Positions 14,674 to 21,442 are shown, numbered from the stretch's first letter. The stretch: 22,870 nucleotides of DNA from JBHIAG01 sp046758465 (GCA_046758465.1 JBHIAG010000024.1:1-22870), one strand, 5' to 3'. Notes: generated from the sequence alone by a model not told the origin. Made by a program: numbers and translations.

Positions 14674-17184
14674 TTAGAAATGAAGCAAAAACTTGCCGCG
14701 GAAGAGTCTACCACGAGAGTTGTAGAAGGTGCCGGCGTCGAGCGCATCGAGGTTGTTCTGGAAGTCGCGCGGGTTGAAGCTGCGCAGAATGTTGAAAATC
14801 TTGAGCCCGACGCGAAACTTACGCACCTTACCGAAGGCTTTCACCTTGAAGTCGCGCAGGATTTGGATATCAAAGGTAGCAAACAGCGGGAAGCGTCCGG
14901 CGCGGTTGCGCGGGCCGACGAAGTTGCGCTCGGCGTCGAGGAAGGAGACGGGGAAGCCGTCGCGAACTTCCAGCACGGGGAAGAGGAGGATGTTCAGCGG
15001 GCCGGTCACGTTACCCCAGAACAGGAAGCGGTTCGGCACATCCGCCGCCAGCCGCGACCGTTCGTCGGGACGGATGACGGGGTCCTCGAAATTGGAGAAG
15101 AATTGCTCGAAGCCGTTCAGGTTCCCGGTCGCGCGGGAGCGGACATAGGAGGCGTTCAGGAGATTGCTCTTGCCCCAGCGATAGATGGTGGTGAGCTGGA
15201 ACTCCTGGTAGCGGGAACGGCCCGAGGGGGCCAGCAGCAGGGTGGGGACACCGGCCAAATCCTCGATGGGATTCAAGACGTATTCCCGGCGCCCCTCGCG
15301 TTGCTGATAGCTCACGCGCAGCAGCCAGCCGGGACGGAGCTCGCGGTCGAGTTCAAGATTGAAGGCGACGCTGCGGGGTGTGCGCAGGTGACCGCCCGCC
15401 AGGCGGTTGGTGAACTGGCGCGGGCCATCCACGAGGGTGACACCGTCGGCGGCGAACCGGGTCACCACACGTTGCTGCAATTGCTCGAAGGTGGCGACGT
15501 TCAGGGGCACTTTGTCGTAGAAGAGGCCGGCGCCGCCGCGGAGCACGGTCTGGTTGTCGTCGGTGAGGAGATAGGCAAAGCCGAAGCGCGGGGCCAGGAG
15601 GTGCTGCTGGGCTAGGGTGTCGCGGTCGTAGCGCAGGCCGAGGTTGAGAGTGAAACGCCGGGTGGGGTTCCACTTGTCCTGGGCGAAGAGTGTGAACTCG
15701 GTCTTGTTGCGTTGGAGGGCGGTGGGCCCGACGAATTCGATGCGCTCGGCCAGGGTAGCGTCGCCGCGCTCGATGCGCACCGGGCGGCTTGCATGCAGGC
15801 CGCTGAAGCGCTGGTGGGTCAGATTCAGCCCGAGTTTCCAATAGTGGGTGCCCCGCCAGTGAGTTTCCGGGAAGTTGTAGACTTCGAGCCATTCATAGGC
15901 GCGCGTATCGCGCACTTGGGTATTGAAAAATTCGCCGAAGGCACGCTCCGGGCGCAGGATGAATTCTCCGCCATTGACCATGGCAGGGAAGATGCGGGCA
16001 TCGAAGTCCTTGACGCTGAAGGAAGACTCCAGCAGCGACTGGTTGGAGAGAAGCAGGCGGTCGCGCACCCCCAGAAACCAGCCGGCCTGGCGGTAGTTGG
16101 CGGTGACCGCCTGCGGATTGAAGGTGTTGAGGGTGGCGAAGCGGTTTTTTTGCGGATAGAGAGAGAACACTCCGCTGAGGAAGTGGCTGGGGGTGACGGT
16201 GAGATCGAGCTGGGTGAAGGAATCAAAGCTTTCCAGCTCCCGGTCTTGCGCCCGCTCAGGCAGGCTGGTGATGGGAGAGCGGACGAAGCGGTATTCAAAG
16301 GACTGCAAGAAGGAGAGGCGGTCTTTGACGATCGGCGCGCTGAAGGTCATGCGGGGGGTGGCCGACTCGACGCCGCGAAAGGCATCGTCGCGGCGCCGGA
16401 GCCGGGGGATAAAATTCTGGAGATTGAATTTGAACTTGGTGGTGGCCGGCTGCGTTTCAATCGTGGTGACCGCACCGGCAAACTTGCCGTACTCGGCGGA
16501 GTAGGGGCTCGCTAGGACTTCGACTTGCTGGATGACGTCAATGGGGAGATTGATGGCCCGCTCACCCGTGACCGGGTCGGCGACGTTGGCGCTGTTGACG
16601 AGCCAGCCCGTCATGGTGGAGCGTGCTCCCTTGATGTTCAGCAAGCCATCCACGCCGCGCACCACCCCGGGCAGCAGGGGCAAGGCCTCCTGGAAGCGTT
16701 CACTCACGAGCGGAGCGTTTTGCAGGATTTGTTGCTGGACTTCCCCTTTCGGTGCCGTCTGTTCGAGCTGGATGCCGGGCGTCTCGCCCCTCACGGTCAC
16801 CTCTTCCCGCAGCGGCGCCAGCGTCAGGGTGAGCGTGACTTCGAGCAAGGTGTTGGCTTCGATCTGGACTGCGCGCGTAAACTCCTCGTAGCCCGCCAGG
16901 GTGGCGGTGAGAAGGTAAGTGCCGACGGGAATCTGCCGCAGGGCGTAGCTGCCGGTTTCATCGGTCTGAGTTTGGAAGAGCACGGTGGGGTCGGCGCGCG
17001 CGACGAGCACCACCGTGACGCCAGCCAGCGCCAGCGGTTGTCCCTGGGGTCCACGCGTGCGCGCGTGACCCACCAGCTCGCCGTGGGAGGCCGGGGTTTG
17101 TGGGGGCGTCGCGCAGAGCGGGAGGGCGAGCAAGAGCAGGCCGCCGCTGAGCCACCTCCGTGCCTGTGGGATTCTGCTTCTCAT
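14674..17184 (-). CDS. TonB-dependent receptor-like outer-membrane protein (Oar-like, short)
   Basis: An 836-residue protein from the ATG at 17184, with signal peptide MRSRIPQARRWLSGGLLLLALPLCA. A carboxypeptidase-regulatory/SusC-like beta domain follows (LAGVTVVLVARADPTVLFQTQTDETGSYALRQIPVGTYLLTATLAGYEEFTR), then a plug domain (LREEVTVRGETPGIQLEQT, ..LLNIKGARSTMTGWLVNSANVADP, ..VIQQVEVLASPYSAEYGKFAGAVTTIETQP). The long beta-barrel ends ...RGKFLLHF, with a terminal Phe that fits BAM-mediated insertion. Acidobacterial Oar-like proteins are usually 1000-1200 residues, so this is short though apparently intact. No clear TonB box was seen. A longer frame reaches 17277, but 17184 gives the signal peptide at the N-terminus. 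Probably first gene of the operon. Role: uptake or export of a bulky substrate across the outer membrane. Confidence 0.88.
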   Translation of the reverse strand: MRSRIPQARRWLSGGLLLLALPLCATPPQTPASHGELVGHARTRGPQGQPLALAGVTVVLVARADPTVLFQTQTDETGSYALRQIPVGTYLLTATLAGYEEFTRAVQIEANTLLEVTLTLTLAPLREEVTVRGETPGIQLEQTAPKGEVQQQILQNAPLVSERFQEALPLLPGVVRGVDGLLNIKGARSTMTGWLVNSANVADPVTGERAINLPIDVIQQVEVLASPYSAEYGKFAGAVTTIETQPATTKFKFNLQNFIPRLRRRDDAFRGVESATPRMTFSAPIVKDRLSFLQSFEYRFVRSPITSLPERAQDRELESFDSFTQLDLTVTPSHFLSGVFSLYPQKNRFATLNTFNPQAVTANYRQAGWFLGVRDRLLLSNQSLLESSFSVKDFDARIFPAMVNGGEFILRPERAFGEFFNTQVRDTRAYEWLEVYNFPETHWRGTHYWKLGLNLTHQRFSGLHASRPVRIERGDATLAERIEFVGPTALQRNKTEFTLFAQDKWNPTRRFTLNLGLRYDRDTLAQQHLLAPRFGFAYLLTDDNQTVLRGGAGLFYDKVPLNVATFEQLQQRVVTRFAADGVTLVDGPRQFTNRLAGGHLRTPRSVAFNLELDRELRPGWLLRVSYQQREGRREYVLNPIEDLAGVPTLLLAPSGRSRYQEFQLTTIYRWGKSNLLNASYVRSRATGNLNGFEQFFSNFEDPVIRPDERSRLAADVPNRFLFWGNVTGPLNILLFPVLEVRDGFPVSFLDAERNFVGPRNRAGRFPLFATFDIQILRDFKVKAFGKVRKFRVGLKIFNILRSFNPRDFQNNLDALDAGTFYNSRGRLFRGKFLLHF

Positions 17185-17285
17185 TGCCTCTTGATGAGCC
17201 CTGGGATGCCGCCCGACAGTTTTTAGATGAAATATGCGGCGGAAGGATGTACGAACTGTCTTCGCCCACACATACAAGTTTCGTC

Positions 17286-17314
17286 AGCCTACGGGGTTTA
17301 GGCAGTGGTGTCAA
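17286..17314 (-). promoter_or_regulatory. Probable sigma-70 promoter for the envelope cluster
   Basis: Read on the minus strand, a perfect TTGACA (17314-17309) is followed after exactly 17 bp by TAGGCT (17291-17286), which matches the -10 consensus at its first two and last bases. Transcription would start near 17279, leaving about 95 nt of leader before the receptor ATG at 17184. It is the best promoter in the window. Confidence 0.55.
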
Positions 17315-17338
17315 GCGGAGGGCCGAGAGTGGTTGTGG

Positions 17339-17344
17339 TATGAT
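17339..17344 (+). promoter_or_regulatory. Possible extended -10 element upstream of queF
   Basis: TGGTATGAT contains TATGAT with an upstream TG, an extended -10. No -35 lies at the right distance. The start point would fall near 17351, almost on the GTG start of queF, so the transcript would be leaderless or translation would begin at the ATG at 17380. Confidence 0.3.
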
Positions 17345-17352
17345 GCGGGCTG

Positions 17353-17790
17353 GTGGGGCGGAAGCGAAATCCGGAATACATGCGGGGGCACGCGCGCGCG
17401 GGGGTGCGGGCGCCGCTACCGGCACTGGAGACCTGGGAAAACCAGTTCCCCGGCTATGAGATCACCATCAGCGTGCCGGAATATACCTCGGTTTGTCCGC
17501 GCACGGGTCTGCCTGACTTCGGCACGATTACGCTCCACTATATGCCGGACAAATCTTGCGTGGAGCTGAAGTCGCTCAAGAACTATATCCATGCTTATCG
17601 CAACCTGGGTATTTTCTACGAGAATGCGGTGAACCGGATTTTGCGCGACGTGGTGGCGGCGGCCAAGCCGGTGTGGGCGGTGGTGCGCGGGGAGTTCACG
17701 CCGCGCGGGGGAATGCACACGACGGTGGAGGCGCGCTACGCGCGGGGGCGGAGAAAGTCGTCCGCGGGTCGGCGCGCGCGCGGGCGTTAG
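17353..17790 (+). CDS. queF: NADPH-dependent 7-cyano-7-deazaguanine reductase (QueF, type I)
   Basis: A 145-residue cytoplasmic enzyme reducing preQ0 to preQ1 in queuosine (tRNA) biosynthesis. The family core is intact: EYTSVCPRTGLPDFGTITLHYMPD contains the catalytic Cys (C48) that forms the thioimide and the general-acid Asp (D55), and VELKSLKNYIHAYRNLGIFYENAVN holds the E-x-K-S-x-K and substrate-binding Glu (E71, E90). WAVVRGEFTPRGGMHTTVEA is the C-terminal signature. I kept the GTG start because the extra N-terminal RKRNPEYMRGHARAGV resembles acidobacterial QueF N-termini; an ATG at 17380 (136 residues) is the alternative. The C-terminal RYARGRRKSSAGRRARGR is an unusual basic tail. No other queuosine gene is in the window. 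Confidence 0.93.
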   Translation: MGRKRNPEYMRGHARAGVRAPLPALETWENQFPGYEITISVPEYTSVCPRTGLPDFGTITLHYMPDKSCVELKSLKNYIHAYRNLGIFYENAVNRILRDVVAAAKPVWAVVRGEFTPRGGMHTTVEARYARGRRKSSAGRRARGR

Positions 17791-17803
17791 GGGCCGCTAT
17801 AAA

Positions 17804-17812
17804 TGTTATAAT
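17804..17812 (+). promoter_or_regulatory. Extended -10 promoter element before the STAS gene
   Basis: TGTTATAAT is a perfect TATAAT (17807-17812) with the TGn extension. The -35 region falls in the queF stop area and is poor, as is usual for extended -10 promoters. The start would be near 17819, followed by GGGAGG at 17828-17833 before the ATG at 17839. Confidence 0.55.
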
Positions 17813-17838
17813 CGCGCTGTACGTCGGGAGGCAGCAGC

Positions 17839-18201
17839 ATGTCGCTGGGGGTGAGCGAGCGCCGCATGGATGACGTTGTGGTGCTGGAATTGAGCGGGCG
17901 GCTGACGCTGGGGCCGGACTGCGCTGCCCTCGACCAACGCGTGGAAGAGCTCGGCACCGCCGGTACGCGTGCCGTCCTGCTCCACTGTGAGAAGCTGTCG
18001 GCGATTGACAGCCAGGGCATCAAGCTGCTGGTGCAAGCGACCTCTCGGCTCCGAGAGCAGGGCGGGCGGCTGACGCTGTGTGCGCTTCCCGCCCGCGTGC
18101 GGGAAGTCCTGCAAATTACGCGCCTGCTGGAAGTGCTGGAAACATTTCCCAGCGAGGCCGAGGCGCTGGCGAGTTTCAAGCCCGCTCGCGGCGCTGCCTG
18201 A
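17839..18201 (+). CDS. STAS-domain protein, anti-sigma-factor-antagonist type
   Basis: A 120-residue single STAS domain. It has the strand pair DDVVVLELSGRLTLGPDCAALDQRV, the central strand RAVLLHCEKLSAIDSQGIKLLVQATSRL with the phosphorylatable serine position (S58 in IDSQG, equivalent to the Ser of SpoIIAA-type antagonists), and GRLTLCALPARVREVLQITRLLEVLETFPSEAEAL at the end. In the family, the unphosphorylated protein releases a sigma factor or activates a phosphatase by binding a serine-kinase anti-sigma factor. No kinase, phosphatase or sigma gene is nearby, so the partner must be elsewhere. It has its own extended -10 promoter and a good GGGAGG. Proline dehydrogenase starts 28 nt downstream and may share the transcript. 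Confidence 0.88.
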   Translation: MSLGVSERRMDDVVVLELSGRLTLGPDCAALDQRVEELGTAGTRAVLLHCEKLSAIDSQGIKLLVQATSRLREQGGRLTLCALPARVREVLQITRLLEVLETFPSEAEALASFKPARGAA

Positions 18202-18229
18202 GCCCGCTCGCACGCCTTCCGCGATAGCG

Positions 18230-19147
18230 ATGTGGACGCGCGACTTCATCTTCTGGCTCTCCAAGAAAAAAGCCGTCACCGACCCCATCGCCCGCACGGG
18301 CATGCGCCTCGGCTTTGCCCGCCGCTTCATCGCCGGCGAAACGCTCGAGGACGGCTTGCGCGTGGCGGCCGAGTTGAACCAGAAAGACCTGCACGTGAGC
18401 ATGAATCAGTTGGGAGAGAACGTCAGCAGCCGCGAAGAAGCCGAAACCGCCTGCGCCAGCTATGAGCAGAGCCTGCGCCTGCTGCACGAACGCCAGCTCA
18501 ACGGGAATATTTCCATCAAGCTTACGCAACTGGGACTGAAGTCCGCGCCCGCCCTCTGTCAAGAGTTGGTCGAACGCCTGGTGCGCCATGCGGCGCAGTT
18601 CGACAACTTCGTGGAAGTCGATATGGAAGACTCGGCCACCACCCAGCCAACCATTGACCTGTTTGCAGCGGTGCGCCGCAAGCACGAGAACATCGGGCTC
18701 GCCGTGCAAGCCTCCCTTTATCGCTCGGCGCACGACCTGGAGCGGCTGCGACCGCTGCGCCCCAAAATTCGTCTCGTCAAAGGCGCCTACCGCGAGCCCG
18801 CCAGCCTTGCCTTCCCGCGCAAGGCACAGGTGGATGCGAACTATCGCAAGCTGCTCGTCGAGCTTTTCGAAAACGGTTTCTTCCCCGCCGTGGCTACGCA
18901 TGACGAAGCCCTCATCGCATTCACCCAGCAGCTTGTGACCCGCAAGGGGTTCGACCCGACTCGCTTCGAATTCCAGATGATTCTCGGCGTGCGCCGCGAC
19001 CTGCAACTCGCTCTCGCCGCCCAGCGCTATCGCGTGCGCATCTACATTCCCTTCGGGCGCGAGTGGCTCCCCTACTTCATGCGCCGACTCGCCGAGCGCC
19101 CCGCCAACCTCACCTTCGTCCTCAAAAGCCTGCTCCGCGAACGCTAA
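18230..19147 (+). CDS. Proline dehydrogenase (FAD-dependent, monofunctional)
   Basis: A 305-residue TIM-barrel enzyme oxidising L-proline to pyrroline-5-carboxylate and passing electrons to the membrane quinone pool. Family motifs run in order: MNQLGENVSSREEA (~58-71), ISIKLTQLGL, FVEVDMEDSATT, LAVQASLYRSAHDL, KIRLVKGAYREPASLAF (flavin/substrate site), VATHDEALI, FEFQMILGVR, and the terminal substrate-binding YIPFGREWLPYFMRRLAERPANL with its paired Arg. The ATG at 18230 opens MWTRDFIFWLSKKKAVTDPI; the frame upstream overlaps the STAS gene and is read-through. Length fits the short PutB/FadM-type enzymes rather than bifunctional PutA. The P5C dehydrogenase partner is not in the window. Confidence 0.93.
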   Translation: MWTRDFIFWLSKKKAVTDPIARTGMRLGFARRFIAGETLEDGLRVAAELNQKDLHVSMNQLGENVSSREEAETACASYEQSLRLLHERQLNGNISIKLTQLGLKSAPALCQELVERLVRHAAQFDNFVEVDMEDSATTQPTIDLFAAVRRKHENIGLAVQASLYRSAHDLERLRPLRPKIRLVKGAYREPASLAFPRKAQVDANYRKLLVELFENGFFPAVATHDEALIAFTQQLVTRKGFDPTRFEFQMILGVRRDLQLALAAQRYRVRIYIPFGREWLPYFMRRLAERPANLTFVLKSLLRER

Positions 19148-19421
19148 AACTTGCCCCGCGCCACACCGAAGCCGAGCCAGCCGGTGCTGAGCGCATGGCG
19201 TCGGATCGCGTCCTTTCGCCTCGGATGGCGTCCTCTCAGAACCCTGTGGCGCCACCATGGGGTAGGAGGGGAAGCCAAAGAACGGCAGGGGAAGACGTGG
19301 CAAGCTAAACAGGAAGGAAGCCGCTTCCGCAGGCATCGCCACCAGGCCTCACCCGCTCCCGCGACGCACACCTCTGAGGCGTCCAACCCAGTGGCCCCTG
19401 CCACTGGGGAAGAGCAAAGCA
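19148..19421. other. Non-coding stretch after proline dehydrogenase
   Basis: No recognisable gene or terminator is present. An inverted repeat CCCAGTGG-N6-CCACTGGG lies at 19387-19408. A reading frame crosses the region but is compositionally odd and aligns to nothing I know until the remnant starts near 19422. It may be the decayed 5' part of that gene. Confidence 0.5.
19387..19408. repeat. Inverted repeat (8-bp arms)
   Basis: CCCAGTGG and CCACTGGG are separated by 6 bases. The repeat sits just before the SBBP remnant and resembles the palindromic elements further right. Confidence 0.7.
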
Positions 19422-19618
19422 TCGCCCCGACCGTGCTGCGGATGAAGCACCTCGGCGCCAACCCCGCCCCCGAAGTCTCCGGCCTCGACCCACTGCCCGG
19501 CAAAAGCCACTACTTCCTCGGCAACGACCCCACCACCTGGCGCACCCACATCCCCCATTACGCCCGCGTTCGTTACAAAGACGTCTACCCCGGCATCGAC
19601 CTCATCTTCTACGGCCTG
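19422..19618 (+). pseudogene. Remnant of SBBP beta-propeller protein (N-terminal domain fragment)
   Basis: About 65 codons encode IAPTVLRMKHLGANPAPEVSGLDPLPGKSHYFLGNDPTTWRTHIPHYARVRYKDVYPGIDLIFYG. This is the conserved second half of the domain (DUF7948 type) that precedes SBBP repeats in large exported proteins of Acidobacteriota and relatives. In intact proteins that motif is followed by ...EYDF and many propeller repeats. Here it stops abruptly at the FYG and runs into a cluster of palindromic repeats. The normal N-terminal region and signal peptide are also missing. The frame is technically open to 19825 but the rest is repeat-derived. I call it a truncated gene. Confidence 0.72.
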
Positions 19619-19624
19619 CCCCGA

Positions 19625-19639
19625 TCCCGCAGAGCGGGA
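19625..19639. repeat. Small palindrome (TCCCGC-aga/loop-GCGGGA)
   Basis: TCCCGC (19625-19630) and GCGGGA (19634-19639) flank AGA. It is the first element of the palindrome cluster, immediately after the break in the SBBP remnant. Confidence 0.75.
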
Positions 19640-19652
19640 CAGCGCGAAGTCG

Positions 19653-19694
19653 CCCTTCGAGTACCTCAGGGTGACCCTGAGCTTGTCGAACGGG
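19653..19694. repeat. 42-nt imperfect hairpin repeat (CCCTTCGA...TCGAACGGG)
   Basis: The outer arms CCCTTCGA and TCGAACGGG enclose a perfect inner inverted repeat CTCAGGG-TGA-CCCTGAG (19665-19681). It resembles the widespread CCTGAG..GTCGAAGGG family of intergenic repeats, which recurs at 19820-19839. Confidence 0.8.
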
Positions 19695-19701
19695 TCGCGG
19701 G

Positions 19702-19716
19702 CCTGCCGCAGGCAGG
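19702..19716. repeat. Palindrome CCTGCC-GCA-GGCAGG
   Basis: Perfect 6-bp arms around GCA, part of the cluster at 19620-19930. Confidence 0.8.
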
Positions 19717-19728
19717 GCTTTTCGGAGC

Positions 19729-19742
19729 CCCGAAGCTTCGGG
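19729..19742. repeat. Palindrome CCCGAAGCTTCGGG
   Basis: A perfect 14-bp palindrome. The same core recurs extended to 18 bp at 19797-19814, so this is a repeated unit. Confidence 0.85.
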
Positions 19743-19771
19743 ACGGGGCCGAGACCCCGCTTGCCGTGCCT

Positions 19772-19787
19772 GCCCGCCGCGGCGGGC
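19772..19787. repeat. Palindrome GCCCGCCGCGGCGGGC
   Basis: A perfect 16-bp palindrome, lying between the two CGAAGCTTCG elements. Confidence 0.85.
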
Positions 19788-19796
19788 CTGCCCTGA

Positions 19797-19814
19797 GCCC
19801 CGAAGCTTCGGGGC
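19797..19814. repeat. Palindrome GCCCCGAAGCTTCGGGGC
   Basis: A perfect 18-bp palindrome, the second and longer copy of the 19729-19742 element, 68 bp to its right. Confidence 0.88.
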
Positions 19815-19819
19815 GAAGA

Positions 19820-19867
19820 CCCTGAGCGCAGTCGAAGGGAGCGGAGCCGAAGGGCATAGCCGAAGGG
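19820..19867. repeat. CCCTGAGCGCAGTCGAAGGG repeat with two trailing GCCGAAGGG units
   Basis: CCCTGAGCGCAGTCGAAGGG occupies 19820-19839 and is followed by GCCGAAGGG at 19846 and 19859 (13-bp spacing). The first part is a motif I recall as a very common dispersed intergenic repeat in environmental genomes. Confidence 0.75.
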
Positions 19868-19906
19868 CGCCACGGAATTATATAAGGTTTCCTCTGTGTG
19901 CTTTGT

Positions 19907-19926
19907 GCCTGCCTGCGCAGGCAGGC
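19907..19926. repeat. Perfect 20-bp palindrome interrupting a CTTTGTGCCTCTGTGG-like sequence
   Basis: GCCTGCCTGC/GCAGGCAGGC is perfect. Removing 18 bases (about 19910-19927) would rejoin the flanks as CTTTGTGCCTCTGTGG, so it looks inserted. Confidence 0.85.
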
Positions 19927-19935
19927 CTCTGTGGT

Positions 19936-19965
19936 TTGATTATTCTTCACCGGTCGTGTGATAAA
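19936..19965 (+). promoter_or_regulatory. Possible promoter for the otsB-DUF5752-treT operon
   Basis: TTGATT (19936-19941), an 18-bp spacer, then TGT-GATAAA, an extended -10 at 19957-19965. Transcription would begin near 19972, leaving a very short leader before the ATG at 19980. Confidence 0.4.
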
Positions 19966-19979
19966 TTAGGGCTTCCCGC

Positions 19980-20792
19980 ATGCGCACTCCTTCAACCCTC
20001 TGGGCCGAGCTGGCACGGCGACTGCCGCACGCCGACCTGGTGGCTGTACTGAGCGATTTCGATGGGACTCTGTCGCCGCTCATCCCTTACCCCCGCCGCG
20101 CGCGCCTGCCCGCGCTGACGCGCCGCGCCTTGCGCCGGCTGGCCCGCTGCCCGCGCGTGCAGGTGGCGATTGTCAGCGGGCGCCGCCTCGAAGAACTCCG
20201 CCGGCTGGTCTCCGTGCCGGACATCTGGTATGTTGGCAGCCACGGCTTGGAGTTCTGCCCGCCGCGCGGGCGCCGCATAGTGTATGCTTCCGTGGCTGAG
20301 CGCCGACAAATGAGAGCTTTTGCGCGCCGCCTTAAACATCGCCTGCGCCGCTTGGCCGGCATCTGGGTCGAGCCCAAACCCGCCAGCGTCACCGTCCACT
20401 TCCGCCGGGCGACGTCTGTTGCCACCCGCCAGGCGCGGGCGATTGTCACCCCGGAATGGCGGCGGGAAAATCCCCCCGTGCGCTTCCAGCAAGCCAAAAA
20501 GGTGTGGGAGTTCCTGCCGACACGTGACGTCAGCAAGGCCACTGCGGCCGCCTGGCTGCTCGCCCGCTGGTCCCGCCCCCGGCGGGGCTGGCGCGCCGCC
20601 CGGCCGGGCCGCCGGCTGGCACTCTCGCTGGGAGACGATCAGGCTGACGAACGGGTGTTTCGCCGACTCGGCCCGGCGGCGATTTCCATCCATGTCGGCC
20701 GTGGCCCCACTCGCGCGCGCTACCGCCTTCGCTCGCCCGAGGCTGCCGGCCGCTTGCTGGCCCGGCTGGGGGAGGCGTTGGGATGCGCCTAG
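19980..20792 (+). CDS. otsB: Trehalose-6-phosphate phosphatase (HAD superfamily)
   Basis: A 270-residue cytoplasmic HAD phosphatase with the trehalose-phosphatase set of motifs: LSDFDGTLSPL (nucleophile D26, acid/base D28), VAIVSGRRLEEL (motif II Ser), GSHGLEF, KPASVTVHFRRA (cap domain), the motif III lysine in DVSKATAAAWLL, and the metal-binding SLGDDQADERVFRRLG. It would hydrolyse trehalose 6-phosphate to trehalose. No otsA (trehalose-phosphate synthase) is in the window. Instead the gene overlaps a DUF5752 gene by 10 nt and is followed by a treT-like glycosyltransferase. The ribosome site (TTAGGG, 9 nt away) is weak and the leader short. A different sugar-phosphate substrate cannot be excluded. 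Confidence 0.9.
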   Translation: MRTPSTLWAELARRLPHADLVAVLSDFDGTLSPLIPYPRRARLPALTRRALRRLARCPRVQVAIVSGRRLEELRRLVSVPDIWYVGSHGLEFCPPRGRRIVYASVAERRQMRAFARRLKHRLRRLAGIWVEPKPASVTVHFRRATSVATRQARAIVTPEWRRENPPVRFQQAKKVWEFLPTRDVSKATAAAWLLARWSRPRRGWRAARPGRRLALSLGDDQADERVFRRLGPAAISIHVGRGPTRARYRLRSPEAAGRLLARLGEALGCA

Positions 20793-21442
20793 CCAAGCAC
20801 CCCTTTGAGTTTATGACCGCGGGCTACCTGACCCGCATCTGCGCCGAACAGGCGCACACCCTGGCGCAGCTCCTCACCCACCTGCGCACCTGTAGCGATG
20901 ACGCCATCCGCAACCACACCTTCCAGGTGCTCGAACACTACCACTTCCTGCGCGAGGGCTTTTCCAACGATTGGTCGCAGTGGGCCCTGGCCGCCTGCAA
21001 CGAACACCAACTCGCCGAGCAGTTCGCCGCGCTCGACATCCGCCAGTACGAAAGTGTAGCCGCCCTGCGCGTCGATCTGGTGGGCGTGCTCGAGCGCTTC
21101 GTGCAAGAAAAGCCCGACGCCGCCAACCGCGCCGCCTTCGAACCCTTCTACTTTTGCGAGGCCCAACCCATCGCCATCCCCAGTGGCCAAGTGGCCCACA
21201 GCCTGGAAGAGTTCTGCGACATCCTGCGCGAGCTCAGCATCCACAGCCTCCACTATCACTTCATCGCCGCCCGCCTCCGCCCCCCGGTCCAGTTCTTTAA
21301 CGATTTCTCCTACTGGGTCACCACCTCGCTCGACCTCCCCGAACTCGCCCAGCGCATCGACCAAATCGACATCTACACCAACACCCTCGGTGGCGTCCGC
21401 ACCTTGGTCCTGCAAGAAACCAAGAGGTGGTTGACGCCATGA
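20783..21442 (+). CDS. DUF5752 family protein, partner of trehalose synthase
   Basis: A 219-residue soluble protein matching, from memory, DUF5752, which is commonly encoded next to GT4 trehalose synthases. Features are FEFMTAGYLTRICAEQAHTLAQLLTHLRTCSDDAIRNHTFQVLEHYHFLREGFSNDWSQWA, then PFYFCEAQPIAIPSGQVAHSLEEFCDILRELSIHSLHYHFIAARLRPPVQFFNDFSYWV. The His-rich, aromatic, all-helical look (HYHF, FNDFSYW) suggests a ligand- or metal-binding four-helix protein. The molecular function is not known to me. The chosen ATG at 20783 lies 7 nt after GGAGG and overlaps otsB by 10 nt. The gene ends in an ATGA overlap with treT, so the two are translationally coupled, which fits a subunit or regulator of TreT. 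Confidence 0.82.
   Translation: MRLAKHPFEFMTAGYLTRICAEQAHTLAQLLTHLRTCSDDAIRNHTFQVLEHYHFLREGFSNDWSQWALAACNEHQLAEQFAALDIRQYESVAALRVDLVGVLERFVQEKPDAANRAAFEPFYFCEAQPIAIPSGQVAHSLEEFCDILRELSIHSLHYHFIAARLRPPVQFFNDFSYWVTTSLDLPELAQRIDQIDIYTNTLGGVRTLVLQETKRWLTP

Noticed and set aside
14656..16515. Long plus-strand open frames opposite the receptor gene
   Set aside because: Shadows of the minus-strand receptor; translations are low in complexity and motif-free.
17185..17277. Receptor start at 17277
   Set aside because: It would put 31 residues before the signal peptide and begin within a few bases of the predicted transcription start.
18176..19342. 388-codon open frame on the minus strand
   Set aside because: Antisense to proline dehydrogenase, whose plus-strand motifs are unmistakable.
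19619..19825. Coding continuation of the SBBP remnant
   Set aside because: The frame stays open but its sequence is made of palindromic repeat elements and lacks the residues that follow in intact proteins.
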